From contig DHNG01000003.1 in the NCBI GenBank assembly GCA_002409405.1, positions 16,082 to 67,328 of the forward strand: a DNA stretch of 51,247 bases. The letters are read 5' to 3'. This DNA comes from Flavobacteriales bacterium UBA5422 (GTDB lineage: Bacteria > Bacteroidota > Bacteroidia > Flavobacteriales_D > Crocinitomicaceae). Below the pieces are notes generated by a model. The model saw nothing but the letters and a program-made list of their open reading frames with translations. It did no database searches and was not told where the DNA came from. Below, piece after piece: positions 7,088 to 16,377 of this stretch (position 1 is its first letter; the number at the start of each line of letters is the position of its first letter). The translations under genes were made by a program, and so were the position numbers.

Positions 7088-8125
7088 ATGCAGACAAGTA
7101 AAAAAATGTATTGGGGAGCGCAATTGTTGGGATGGACAGGTTATTCTTGTCTGATTTACCTTTCGGCATATATAGACCGTCCGAAAGAAATTACATATAA
7201 ACTGCTCATAAAATTGCTTTTCGTGACATTTTTCAGCATTTCTTACACGCACCTGATGCGGTGGTTTATGTTGCGAATGGAATGGTTAAACAAACGCCTG
7301 GTTGCTCTGATGCCCCGGTTGATCCTGATCTCACTTTCCTGTTCCGTACTAATTGAATACAGTCTCACTTTTGTTGAACACTTCTTATTACGCGAAGCGG
7401 ACGCTTATTCCAACTTCGGGAGGGTCATTATCAATATACTGGCACTGACAATGCTTGTTGTCTGTTGGAATGGAATTTATTTCACCTATCATTTTTTTCA
7501 GAAATCACGGCAGCAGGAACTCGACAACCTGTCGCTTGAATCCTCAAAAAACGAAATTGAATTAAAAAACTTGCGTTCACAACTGAATCCTCATTTCCTG
7601 TTTAATTCTCTTAATTCCATCCGGGCACTGATTGATATGGAGCCACAGCATGCTAAATCCGCTGTGACAACACTTTCTAACCTGCTTCGTAAATCGCTTA
7701 TTTCGGGGAAAGAAAACCTGATTCCGTTATTCGAAGAAATGGAAATTGTACACAACTACCTGGACCTGGAAAAAATCCGGTTTGAAGAACGGTTAAACGT
7801 CATCTGGGACATTGATACACAACTGGACTCCTTCCCCATCCCTCCGTTTTCGATTCAAATGCTGGCTGAAAATGCGATCAAGCATGGAATCTCCAACCGG
7901 ATTGAAGGCGGATCCATCAAAATTACAAGTCGCAAAAAAGAGAATACAGTTATTATTACTGTTGAAAATACAGGAAAATTAGGAAATTCTCCCGATACGG
8001 GAATCGGTATTTCCAATACCCGCAGAAGACTAGCCATTCAATACAAAGGGAAAGCAGATTTTTCGCTTTCAGAACACAACAATACTGTAATTGCAACTTT
8101 AAAATTCGAACATGAGAACCATTAA
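7088..8125 (+). CDS. LytS/YehU-type sensor histidine kinase
   Basis: 345 residues. Four transmembrane segments lie in the first 140 residues (about 11-30, 40-58, 72-98 and 113-137), then a short coiled linker, then the His_kinase (PF06580) box LRSQLNPHFLFNSLNSIRAL with the phospho-acceptor H169, and a GHKL ATPase with the N-box around 258-267 (N262, H266) and GIGISNTRRRL. There is no large extracytoplasmic sensor, so a membrane-embedded signal is likely. The response-regulator gene overlaps it by 14 bases, so the two are translationally coupled. Confidence 0.92.
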   Translation: MQTSKKMYWGAQLLGWTGYSCLIYLSAYIDRPKEITYKLLIKLLFVTFFSISYTHLMRWFMLRMEWLNKRLVALMPRLILISLSCSVLIEYSLTFVEHFLLREADAYSNFGRVIINILALTMLVVCWNGIYFTYHFFQKSRQQELDNLSLESSKNEIELKNLRSQLNPHFLFNSLNSIRALIDMEPQHAKSAVTTLSNLLRKSLISGKENLIPLFEEMEIVHNYLDLEKIRFEERLNVIWDIDTQLDSFPIPPFSIQMLAENAIKHGISNRIEGGSIKITSRKKENTVIITVENTGKLGNSPDTGIGISNTRRRLAIQYKGKADFSLSEHNNTVIATLKFEHENH

Positions 8126-8861
8126 AACAATCATCATCGACGACGAGCGCCTGGCACGGGAAGAATTAAAATCCTTGCTGAAAAATTACGCTGAAATTGA
8201 AATCATTTCAGAAGCAAAAAACGGCGAAGAAGGTGTTCGGCTCATCAACGAGTTGAACCCGGATTTGATTTTTCTGGATGTCAATATGCCCGGATTATCA
8301 GGCTTTGATTTGCTCAAGCAACTGGACGAAATTCCATTGGTCGTATTTGTTACTGCCTATGATGAATATGCCATCAAAGCGTTTGAAGTAGATGCCCTGG
8401 ATTACATTCTCAAACCAGTTGACCCGCAACGGCTGAACGAAGCATTAAAAAAGATAACTGCGCGGTTTGTGGAAGATAATATTCCCTCCGAAACAGAATT
8501 CATTGATGTGCAACCTAAAAAAACATGGTCTGCTACTGATTCTGTTTTTATACGAGACGGAGAAAAATGCTGGTTTGTTGAACTCTCCAACATCCGGATG
8601 CTGGAGTCGGAAGGGAATTATGTAAAAGTGCATTTTGACCAGTTCCGTCCATTGATTTTACGTTCACTCGGCAGCTTTGAAGAACGGTTGGATCCGGATC
8701 ATTTCTTTCGTGCCAACCGTAAATTCATCATCAACCTCAAATGGATTGACAAAATTGAAAACTGGTTCAATGGTGGATTAATTGTAGAGTTAAAAACAGG
8801 TGAAAAAATAGAAATATCCAGAAGACAAGCCATTCGATTCCGGGAATTGTGGAGTTTATAA
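8112..8861 (+). CDS. LytTR family response regulator
   Basis: 249 residues. The receiver domain (1-120) has the acidic pair D10/D11, the phospho-acceptor D56 in LIFLDVNMPG and the conserved lysine in DYILKPVD. A LytTR DNA-binding domain occupies about 145-249 (FIRDGEKCWFVELSNIRMLESEGNYVKV, FFRANRKFIINL). It is the partner of the overlapping LytS-like kinase. In Bacteroidota such pairs control diverse surface and metabolic genes; no target can be named from the sequence, although the following secreted glycosidase is 69 bp downstream on the same strand. Confidence 0.93.
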   Translation: MRTIKTIIIDDERLAREELKSLLKNYAEIEIISEAKNGEEGVRLINELNPDLIFLDVNMPGLSGFDLLKQLDEIPLVVFVTAYDEYAIKAFEVDALDYILKPVDPQRLNEALKKITARFVEDNIPSETEFIDVQPKKTWSATDSVFIRDGEKCWFVELSNIRMLESEGNYVKVHFDQFRPLILRSLGSFEERLDPDHFFRANRKFIINLKWIDKIENWFNGGLIVELKTGEKIEISRRQAIRFRELWSL

Positions 8862-8930
8862 TAATTTTGGTATCTTTCGTAGCAATCGAGAAATCAGTTT
8901 CACCCGCTGGTTTCTATTTTTAACAAAACA

Positions 8931-11189
8931 ATGAAGTATTTCATTTCTTTTCTGTACACATTATTAACCTGGATAACATGCGGACAAATTCATCCGTTTC
9001 CCGTTCACAATTACCAGGAATCATATCCTTTGTTGGCAAAAACAGCACATGGAATGGAATTGGTGCTGGTCAATTACCCGAACACGACAAGTATCCTAAA
9101 ATATAAAAAACTGGAACTGGGAGTAAAAGTTCCACACGAAGTACTCCAACGTATCAATCGTTTTTTAGCCTCCGAAGGACGTTATCGAGATCAACTGAAT
9201 CCTTTTGTGGAGTGGGATGTGGACATTGAAACGTATTTCTATCATCCTGCTACGGGTGTACTAAAAACAATTGATGGATACTATCACCGGGAATACCTTG
9301 AAAACCCACATACTGATGATTGGGATGATATCGGCACCGGTTATCCGTTCAGAATTCGTTTTGCACCACCGGAAAACGGTCAATGGATGGCTCGAACAGC
9401 GATCAAAATTAAAGGGGAAACGACCTATGAAACACCCTGGTTTATCTTTCATGTTACAGAAAGTGGTCATCCGGGATATGTTTCCGTTCACCCGAATAAA
9501 AAGAACCTGGTTCGGGGTGGAGAATTGATCTTTCCTGTCGGACACAATTTCGCAGGTCCGGATGAACACGGGTTGGAATGGGGATTAAAAACAGATTACC
9601 TGGGAAACAACCTGATCGGTCCGGAAACGACATTTAAAGCGACCAATACAAAAGAATGGGATTTCTACCTGCAGAAAGTTGAAGATTACCTGGAACGGGG
9701 TGGTAAATACATTCGTACCATTCAATCTCCCTGGGCAACCTTAATTGAGTTTGAGAAAAAAGGAAATTATTACGATCGCCTGCATTACGCATGGGAGCAA
9801 GATAAATTAATGGATCTATGTGAAAAACACGATGCTCTCGTCATGTTCAACATGCTCATACACACCCCGCTTTGTGTCTATGATGTATACCGTATGTCTC
9901 TTTGGGATTGGGAAAAATGGGAAATCTGGGAAAATGACACGGTATATTATGCGGATAGCCCCTACCCGGTTTATTGCTACAACGATCGTCCGCAAAAAAT
10001 CGGAGGAAAACAACCCTATGAAACGTTTCTGGAAGAAGAAGATTTAAAGTACCATGAACAGCGAACCCGCTATTACATTTCAAGGTATGGTTATTCAACA
10101 TCTATTTATGAATTTGAATTGCTGAGTGAACCCTTTAATGTCAACATCAATCCACTGAAGAAATCAAAGCCGTATGAAGATGATACGGATCCGCTTCAAG
10201 CAAAAGTATTTGCAGCCATTGAGAATTACCAGCAACGCCTCAGTACATACATCAAAGAGAAAATGAATCACACCCAGCACCTGATCGGAGTTGATTATAC
10301 GATGTATGTGTGGCGAACTGATCCGGCAGCAATTCGCATGGATCAAAGTCTTCATTTAAAAAATGTAGATATCATCGGGATTAATTTTTATTCCAGGGAA
10401 TTCAATAAATATGTGATCAGTAAATCACAAAATAACAACCTGTTTGAGCCTGGCGAAAATTCGCGGGCAAAATCTATTTACGATTTTCACAGTTGGTCCG
10501 GGAAACCTGTTTTTTTATCTGAATTTGGTGACGGAGACGGTGCTCATGAGTGTTCGCAATTCATCGGAAGCTATGTTGATGCAATGGTTGCCGGCTTTAC
10601 GGGAATATGCGGATATCACCTGTGGGAAGGAAGAGTTGTCAGGGATAGCTTTCTATGGACTTCAACAATCACTGCGCAACAGCACATGAACAGTACAGAT
10701 GTAATCCGAACACTCGAAAATGACAATGGAGAATGGATTCAGGGCAGGCAACAAGCTCGGATTACCCGCAACAAAAAAAACAAAGCTGCTTTGGAATTAC
10801 AATATTACCTGTCTCACGACCGCAGTAGTTCCGCAGGATATGTACGCAATCGCTCATACAATGTATACACCAAACGTGTCGACGACAGCTACGGATGTAT
10901 GCTTAATTTGAATGAGGATCCCACGGTTTCAAAACTAACGGACATTTCATGGGACATGCCTCCTGTAAAAAGCAGGTTGAAGATCGAAGGGTTAAAAAGC
11001 AATACAAACTACCTGATTGAGTGGTACTCGTTCAAAGAAGGAAAATTATTAATGAGTGAATGCGTTCGGACGTCCGGATCGGAATTACCTCTTCACTTCC
11101 CTGTTCTTGTTGTTACAGATCCAAATCGTGAACAACCTGTCATCTGGTTTACATTGAAAGAAGAAAAGTGTGTCATCCCTCCCCGGTAA
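8931..11189 (+). CDS. Secreted DUF5060/clan GH-A glycoside hydrolase-like protein
   Basis: 752 residues. A signal peptide ends near TCGQ (residues 1-19). Residues about 55-185 resemble the DUF5060 beta-sandwich (LELGVKVP, PFRIRFAPPENGQW, GHPGYVSVH). A TIM barrel follows to about residue 590: YEFELLSEPFNVN gives the acid/base candidate E400 in SEP (where NEP is usual), and KPVFLSEFGDGDG gives the nucleophile candidate E531. The last 150 residues look like a beta-sandwich. No T9SS tag is visible. It probably cleaves a polysaccharide; specificity unknown. Its stop is 3 bases from the convergent lipase stop. Confidence 0.75.
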   Translation: MKYFISFLYTLLTWITCGQIHPFPVHNYQESYPLLAKTAHGMELVLVNYPNTTSILKYKKLELGVKVPHEVLQRINRFLASEGRYRDQLNPFVEWDVDIETYFYHPATGVLKTIDGYYHREYLENPHTDDWDDIGTGYPFRIRFAPPENGQWMARTAIKIKGETTYETPWFIFHVTESGHPGYVSVHPNKKNLVRGGELIFPVGHNFAGPDEHGLEWGLKTDYLGNNLIGPETTFKATNTKEWDFYLQKVEDYLERGGKYIRTIQSPWATLIEFEKKGNYYDRLHYAWEQDKLMDLCEKHDALVMFNMLIHTPLCVYDVYRMSLWDWEKWEIWENDTVYYADSPYPVYCYNDRPQKIGGKQPYETFLEEEDLKYHEQRTRYYISRYGYSTSIYEFELLSEPFNVNINPLKKSKPYEDDTDPLQAKVFAAIENYQQRLSTYIKEKMNHTQHLIGVDYTMYVWRTDPAAIRMDQSLHLKNVDIIGINFYSREFNKYVISKSQNNNLFEPGENSRAKSIYDFHSWSGKPVFLSEFGDGDGAHECSQFIGSYVDAMVAGFTGICGYHLWEGRVVRDSFLWTSTITAQQHMNSTDVIRTLENDNGEWIQGRQQARITRNKKNKAALELQYYLSHDRSSSAGYVRNRSYNVYTKRVDDSYGCMLNLNEDPTVSKLTDISWDMPPVKSRLKIEGLKSNTNYLIEWYSFKEGKLLMSECVRTSGSELPLHFPVLVVTDPNREQPVIWFTLKEEKCVIPPR

Positions 11190-11192
11190 CGT

Positions 11193-12395
11193 TTATTTCT
11201 TGCTCTTCGGAAGTACAAAATACTTTTGTTTCAATCCGCTGTAATCATCCGGGAAATAGTCTTTGAGAATGGCTGTGTAATAATTGTACGCTTTATGTTG
11301 ATCGGTAAAACTTTGTTTCTTATACACACTCTTATTTTCGAATACACCACTTGCATCCCGTTTGTAAATTTTCATCAGTGAGTCGTTCTTCAGGATGGTT
11401 GAATCTTTTAACTCTAACGGATACTCTGTCGCAGAAATTTTGATCAGATTACCGGTATGAACGTAGTTAATGTCTTCATGAAACGCTGGCATTTTGATTT
11501 CTCCCAGTTCTTTTAACAGTTGGGCTTCAATATTTTTTGACATGTTTTTAGCCAGTTCATTCACTTTGTCTTTAAAAAAGTACAATGCGCCTTCCATCGC
11601 AGCACCGGACATCGAGAATTCATTGCTGTTCATTAAAAACTCTGTCAGATTGGCTTGCCAGAACGTGCTATCGTTATAGCTTACAGGCAATTTCGTTACA
11701 AAGTCTGTCGGGTTGTGCAGCAAAAAGCTCATTCCCGGATCGCAGTATTTCTTTGTATATTCTTTTGCAAAAGAAGCATTCCCTACCATCGGGTTTGCAA
11801 ATGCATAGACTTTGAATGTATTTTGTTTACTCAGTTCTTTCTCCGGTAAATAATCCAAATAAGCACGTACCACCTGTGCAAGTGCGCCTCCTTGTGAATG
11901 TCCTGTAATGTAAATATTATAAATTCCTTTTTTATTCAGGTCATTGAGTTGCTTCAACAGATCATCTTTAAAAAAATAAACTGCCAATGTATACCCCGCA
12001 TGCACACGACTGGATTCTTTCTCCGCTACCTGGTATGGAAACTCTTTTCCGTTGACAACAATTTTGTCTTTGGAAGGAATCATCGATGCATACAGGTTTT
12101 CCAACCAGCTGGACTGTTTAGAAGTTGATCCTCTGAAATTGATAACAGCGGTCGTTCCATTGGTATACACCTGGAATTTATTATCCATTCCATACGCGGG
12201 AGATGTATAGACTTTTTTGTAACCGGCTGGTAAGATGTCGGCATCATTTCCATACAAGTCCAAATATCCGAAACTATTACAAATCCGGATCATGTCGCGT
12301 GCTTCAGCAGCATCAAAACCACTTTTAAGTTGCGAAAGGCTGCTAAAAGACACCCAACAGCCGATAGCCAACATACATTGTTTCAAGTTTAACAT
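11193..12395 (-). CDS. Secreted lipase (class 3, Lipase_3 fold)
   Basis: 400 residues with a signal peptide (MLNLKQCMLAIGCWVSFSSL). The alpha/beta-hydrolase core has YITGHSQGGALAQ with the nucleophile S167 (GHSQG at 165-169), an aspartate candidate in LLHNPTDFVTKLP and a histidine candidate in FHEDINYVHTG. The pattern is that of fungal-type class 3 lipases, which hydrolyse acylglycerols. The C-terminal 60 residues lack a T9SS sorting domain. It is convergent with the glycosidase gene, with 3 bases between the stops and no terminator hairpin seen in between. Confidence 0.85.
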   Translation of the reverse strand: MLNLKQCMLAIGCWVSFSSLSQLKSGFDAAEARDMIRICNSFGYLDLYGNDADILPAGYKKVYTSPAYGMDNKFQVYTNGTTAVINFRGSTSKQSSWLENLYASMIPSKDKIVVNGKEFPYQVAEKESSRVHAGYTLAVYFFKDDLLKQLNDLNKKGIYNIYITGHSQGGALAQVVRAYLDYLPEKELSKQNTFKVYAFANPMVGNASFAKEYTKKYCDPGMSFLLHNPTDFVTKLPVSYNDSTFWQANLTEFLMNSNEFSMSGAAMEGALYFFKDKVNELAKNMSKNIEAQLLKELGEIKMPAFHEDINYVHTGNLIKISATEYPLELKDSTILKNDSLMKIYKRDASGVFENKSVYKKQSFTDQHKAYNYYTAILKDYFPDDYSGLKQKYFVLPKSKK

Positions 12396-12430
12396 ATTGT
12401 TGTAATTGTTAAAATTTCAGTTTACGCTAA

Positions 12431-12438
12431 CAAAAATA
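12431..12438 (-). promoter_or_regulatory. Putative -7 box of the lipase gene
   Basis: On the minus strand this is TATTTTTG, with TTTG (12455-12458) 16 bases upstream. The lipase ATG is 35 bases downstream. The spacing is slightly short but acceptable. Confidence 0.4.
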
Positions 12439-12513
12439 ACGCCGTAAACGATAGCAAACTCGTTTTCAACATTTTTTAACTTCCGGTGTTCAATCTAAGT
12501 TTCTGCTTAATGA

Positions 12514-13203
12514 TCAGCAAGTCACCACAGCCTGCCAATAATCAATGGTTCTTTTTTCCCCGGTATCCAGTTGCAGATCGTAAGATAATTTCAGTACATC
12601 CCGGATTGAATGCACAATACTCGTTTTAAACAATGCTCCTTCGTAGGAAAATGTATGGTATTCTCCATTTTCTCCACAGGAATCGACTCCTTCCGGAAAA
12701 GTTGTGATTAATGCCGGAGACAAGTCTTTTCCAATATACGTTTCATCCAGTTTGTCGGCTTCTGTAACAATGATCTTCGACCGGATTCCCGACGCAAAGA
12801 AACCTTCCATTACCTCTTCTGAGGTCTTTCCCCACAAGGGCTCTACCACTTCGATTCCGTATGGATGTAATTTACTTTCCCGGTACGCTTTGATGTCCTC
12901 CAGAAAAATATCTCCAAACACAAAATGTGTCACTCCCTGTTCTTTATAATTCAAGACAATTTCTTCCATTTGTTCAGACCTTCCATTGGAATCTAAATAA
13001 ACCGGCTGTAATGGAATCCCAATACTTTCCGCCTGTTTATTGAGTAATTCCAACGGAATCCCATGCATCAACGATTTGGACGTGTCTTTATATACCGTTG
13101 TCATCAACGCTATGACTTCAAATTCATCTCCGCCCAGGATCATATTGAGAGCCAGTGCAGAATCTTTTCCTCCACTCCAGTTAAAAACCGCTTTTTTCTT
13201 CAT
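12514..13203 (-). CDS. Dph6-like PP-loop ATPase (adenine nucleotide alpha hydrolase family)
   Basis: 229 residues. SGGKDSA (10-16) is the PP-loop that binds ATP, and SCGENGEYHTF near residue 180 is the signature of the MJ0570/Dph6 group. In archaea and eukaryotes Dph6 amidates diphthine on elongation factor 2; bacteria lack diphthamide, so the bacterial role must differ and is unknown. An ATP-dependent amidation or ligation is likely from the fold. It lies alone between the lipase and the terminator of the efflux operon, on the minus strand. Confidence 0.85.
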   Translation of the reverse strand: MKKKAVFNWSGGKDSALALNMILGGDEFEVIALMTTVYKDTSKSLMHGIPLELLNKQAESIGIPLQPVYLDSNGRSEQMEEIVLNYKEQGVTHFVFGDIFLEDIKAYRESKLHPYGIEVVEPLWGKTSEEVMEGFFASGIRSKIIVTEADKLDETYIGKDLSPALITTFPEGVDSCGENGEYHTFSYEGALFKTSIVHSIRDVLKLSYDLQLDTGEKRTIDYWQAVVTC

Positions 13204-13240
13204 AGTTGTATGGTATCTGTAACAAAGCTAAGAAAGAAGA

Positions 13241-13282
13241 TAGAAAAACAAAGCGCTCCACAGATTCTACTATGAAGCGCTT
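13241..13282 (-). terminator. Rho-independent terminator of the RND efflux operon
   Basis: Read on the minus strand, AAGCGCT and AGCGCTT pair around an 18-base loop (13251-13282), followed by TGTTTTTCTA. It lies 22 bases past the RND stop codon. Confidence 0.65.
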
Positions 13283-13304
13283 CTTACTATTTAATGAATT
13301 GTTT

Positions 13305-16300
13305 TTATTCTTTTGTAGTATCTTCAATCTTTGGCGGAATCAACTTATACACCACAGGGGTTACAATTCTTGAAAGCAAAGTAGAACTGATCAATCCTCC
13401 GATCATAACAATGGCCAACGGTGAAATCATCGGGTTACTCGACCATGCAATCGGCAACAGTCCTCCAATGGCAGTCAGCGTTGTCAGGATAATCGGCAAA
13501 AACCGCAATTCACCTGCTTTTTCGATGGCTTCGTTCAATTCCATACCTTCCCGTCGCAGTTGATTGGTAAAGTCTACCAGCAGGATCGTATTTTTCACTT
13601 CTATTCCGGCCAATGCCACCAGACCGATAGTTGCAACAAAGGAAAGCGTATTCCCTGTGAACCACAATGCGATGACCGCACCGACAATTCCCAACGGAAT
13701 CACCGACAACACAATCAATGTACTCTTAAATGTTTTAAATTCCAGGATCAGTACAGCAATGAACAGAAACATTGTAATTACGATAATGGTACCGAAACCT
13801 CCAAACGATTCCTGACGACTTTCCACTTCTCCTCCCATTTCATAATGGTACCCCGAAGGCATCTCCATTTTTTCCATTTTCCCGATGACGTCATTGATCA
13901 CTTTGTCGTTTGTAAAACCTTTCTGTACAAATGAATTCACATATACAACCCGTGTTCTGTTTATGTGACTAATCGTCGACGGGGAAGCTTCCATTTCAAT
14001 TGTTGCGAGTTGGCTTAACGGAACTGCTGTTCCCTGTACGTTATTCACAAAAATTTCATCGAAGATGGATAAATCCGGATAGCTGTTTCGGGGGATACTC
14101 ACCCTGATTTTGTAATCGTTGTCATCCGTTGAAGGATCTGAATAAGTCGCTACATCCAGTCCCGCAAGTGCCATCCGTACTGTCCGGTCAATAGATACCG
14201 TCGGAACTCCCAGTGCCAATGCCTTCTCCCTGTTTACGTTTACTTTGAAATCTGACTTGTTGTTGGCAACCGGATTGTTGACATATACTGTCCCTTTGGT
14301 ATCCAGTAACATTGTTTCCACGTGTGCAGCGAGGTTGCGCAGTGTGTCCAGGTTATCACCAAACAAGCGGACTTCCACAGGAGAAAGAATCGGAACCCCT
14401 TGTTCAAAGTTTTTTACTTCCACCTTCGCCCCCAGGAACGAAAACCATTTCTTGCGCAGGCTATCGATTAGCTGTAGCTTCTCTTTTGCATTGACGTTAT
14501 CATGCAATTGCACAAAAATTTCGGCATAATCTTCCCGCTCACTTGCCTGATCCAGGTTGTAATAAATCCGTGGATTTCCTTTCCCGACATTGCTTGCGTA
14601 AAACTTCACTTCATCGTATTTACTCAAATCATTCTCAATGATACGTGCCAGGCTATCCGAATGAAAAATATTGGACTGAGGCGGTGGCGCAATCGTAATC
14701 ATGAACTGCGGTTTTTCGGATTCCGGGAACAAACTGAATCCTAGGACCGGAATCATTGCCAAGGCTCCGATAAAAACTCCCAGCGCAATAAATACCGTCA
14801 CAACCGGTCGTTTCAATGCTTTATCCAACCAAACAGCATAGGTTGCATGAATGATTCGTTGAAATGTTCTCAAGACCACATTTCCTTCCGGGTGTGCATG
14901 TGGTTTCAATATGATACTGGAAAGAAACGGAACAACCAGCAATGCAACAAACATAGATGCCACTACGGAACCAATTACAGCAGAAGGCATGCTTCGGATA
15001 AAATCACCCGACATTTCAGGCATGAACATCAATGGCATGAATGCAATCACTAATGTTGCCGTACAACCAACAACAGCCAATGCAATTTGTTTTGTTCCCA
15101 TAATTGCCGCATCCCTTCTGGAATATCCTTCCCGCATCCATCGTTCAATGTTTTCTACTACTACGATACTATCATCGACCACTAATCCAAGAGCAACAAC
15201 AAACCCGACGATACTCAACTGGTTGAGTGAAAATCCGAACACATTCAGAATCACAATACCAATGGCTAACGACAACGGAATCGCAATCATGACCACCATG
15301 GACGCACGTGTCCCTAACGGAAACAATGTAATCAACACCAAACCGATTGCAATCATAAAATCTACTCCCAACCCGCTCAAGCGTTTGTTGACATTTTCTG
15401 CCTGATCGAAGTTGACAACCAGATCAACATTATCCGGCAATGTTTTCTTGAATTCACTCAGTACTTTTTGATATCCTTTCTGAGTCTCACTGATGTTCAT
15501 CCCTCCTTTCTGAGCAGCCGTAACAAATAAGCACCTGTATCCATTCAGCCGGGTGATGTGATTATCAGGAGCAAAGTCCGGGTATACTTCTGCCACATCT
15601 TTCAATGCAACGTTTTTTCCCTGGTAGCTGGAAACAATCGTGTTCTGAATCTGTTCCACGCTTTGATAATTTCCACTTGTTTTTACACTGAATGACTTCT
15701 GTCCCGCATGTACACTTCCTCCCGGAATGTTTGATGCTTCGCTTCCAATCGCATCCATTACTTGTGTCAGGGGAATATTCATCTGTGCCAACTGGTCGGG
15801 ATGTACATCTACGCGGATCAATTGTTCAGATAATCCATGAATAGTAACTTCCTTCAAGGCTTTTACTTTTTCCAGCTCTGTCTTCAAATCATCCGAAAGT
15901 TTTTTCATGGTTGCACGGGATGCATTCTCCGAGATCAATGCTGCCTGGATTACGTTTACACCTGTCGGATCAATCTCCAGTACCCGGGCACTGTAAATTC
16001 CTTCCGGTAAGTCTTCCTGTTGTGCCGCAGTCAATTCCCGAATGAGTTCCTGAAATTTGGCATCATAGTCCGATCCGTGTTCATATTCAACAAAGACAAA
16101 TGCCAATCCGTTTGTAATCTTTGTTTTAATCCGCTTGATCTTATCCAATCCATAAAACCTGGACTCCAGTGGTTTTACCACTAATTGTTCCATATCTTTA
16201 GGACTGGTTCCCGGATATACCACAACAACAGGAAAGCTCGGAGCTTTCATATCCGGATCTTCCGCTCGTGGCATGCTTGTCAATGTACTTCCTCCCACAA

Positions 16301-16367
16301 GGATGATCATCAACACGATAATCAATGTGAACTGGTAATTTTTAATGGGATATTTAATGATATTCAT
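13305..16367 (-). CDS. RND efflux transporter permease (AcrB/MdtB family)
   Basis: 1020 residues, full length for an HAE-type RND pump. Twelve transmembrane segments are expected; the first (residues 10-30), the block 335-490 and the block 850-1010 are visible. The proton-relay aspartates D398/D399 sit in GLVVDDSIVVVENI of TM4. The ends YPGTSPKDMEQLVVKPLE and AIGGLLPIAWSSNPM are typical. It moves hydrophobic drugs or lipids out of the periplasm using proton flow. It is the last gene of a tetR-tolC-hlyD-rnd operon, 10 bp after the adaptor gene, and the hairpin at 13241-13282 follows. Confidence 0.95.
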   Translation of the reverse strand: MNIIKYPIKNYQFTLIIVLMIILVGGSTLTSMPRAEDPDMKAPSFPVVVVYPGTSPKDMEQLVVKPLESRFYGLDKIKRIKTKITNGLAFVFVEYEHGSDYDAKFQELIRELTAAQQEDLPEGIYSARVLEIDPTGVNVIQAALISENASRATMKKLSDDLKTELEKVKALKEVTIHGLSEQLIRVDVHPDQLAQMNIPLTQVMDAIGSEASNIPGGSVHAGQKSFSVKTSGNYQSVEQIQNTIVSSYQGKNVALKDVAEVYPDFAPDNHITRLNGYRCLFVTAAQKGGMNISETQKGYQKVLSEFKKTLPDNVDLVVNFDQAENVNKRLSGLGVDFMIAIGLVLITLFPLGTRASMVVMIAIPLSLAIGIVILNVFGFSLNQLSIVGFVVALGLVVDDSIVVVENIERWMREGYSRRDAAIMGTKQIALAVVGCTATLVIAFMPLMFMPEMSGDFIRSMPSAVIGSVVASMFVALLVVPFLSSIILKPHAHPEGNVVLRTFQRIIHATYAVWLDKALKRPVVTVFIALGVFIGALAMIPVLGFSLFPESEKPQFMITIAPPPQSNIFHSDSLARIIENDLSKYDEVKFYASNVGKGNPRIYYNLDQASEREDYAEIFVQLHDNVNAKEKLQLIDSLRKKWFSFLGAKVEVKNFEQGVPILSPVEVRLFGDNLDTLRNLAAHVETMLLDTKGTVYVNNPVANNKSDFKVNVNREKALALGVPTVSIDRTVRMALAGLDVATYSDPSTDDNDYKIRVSIPRNSYPDLSIFDEIFVNNVQGTAVPLSQLATIEMEASPSTISHINRTRVVYVNSFVQKGFTNDKVINDVIGKMEKMEMPSGYHYEMGGEVESRQESFGGFGTIIVITMFLFIAVLILEFKTFKSTLIVLSVIPLGIVGAVIALWFTGNTLSFVATIGLVALAGIEVKNTILLVDFTNQLRREGMELNEAIEKAGELRFLPIILTTLTAIGGLLPIAWSSNPMISPLAIVMIGGLISSTLLSRIVTPVVYKLIPPKIEDTTKE

Positions 16368-16377
16368 GCTCGTCAGA

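Noticed and set aside
13560..15405. Several long plus-strand frames across the RND permease gene
   Set aside because: They are antisense shadows of a well-supported 1020-residue RND gene with low-complexity translated sequence.
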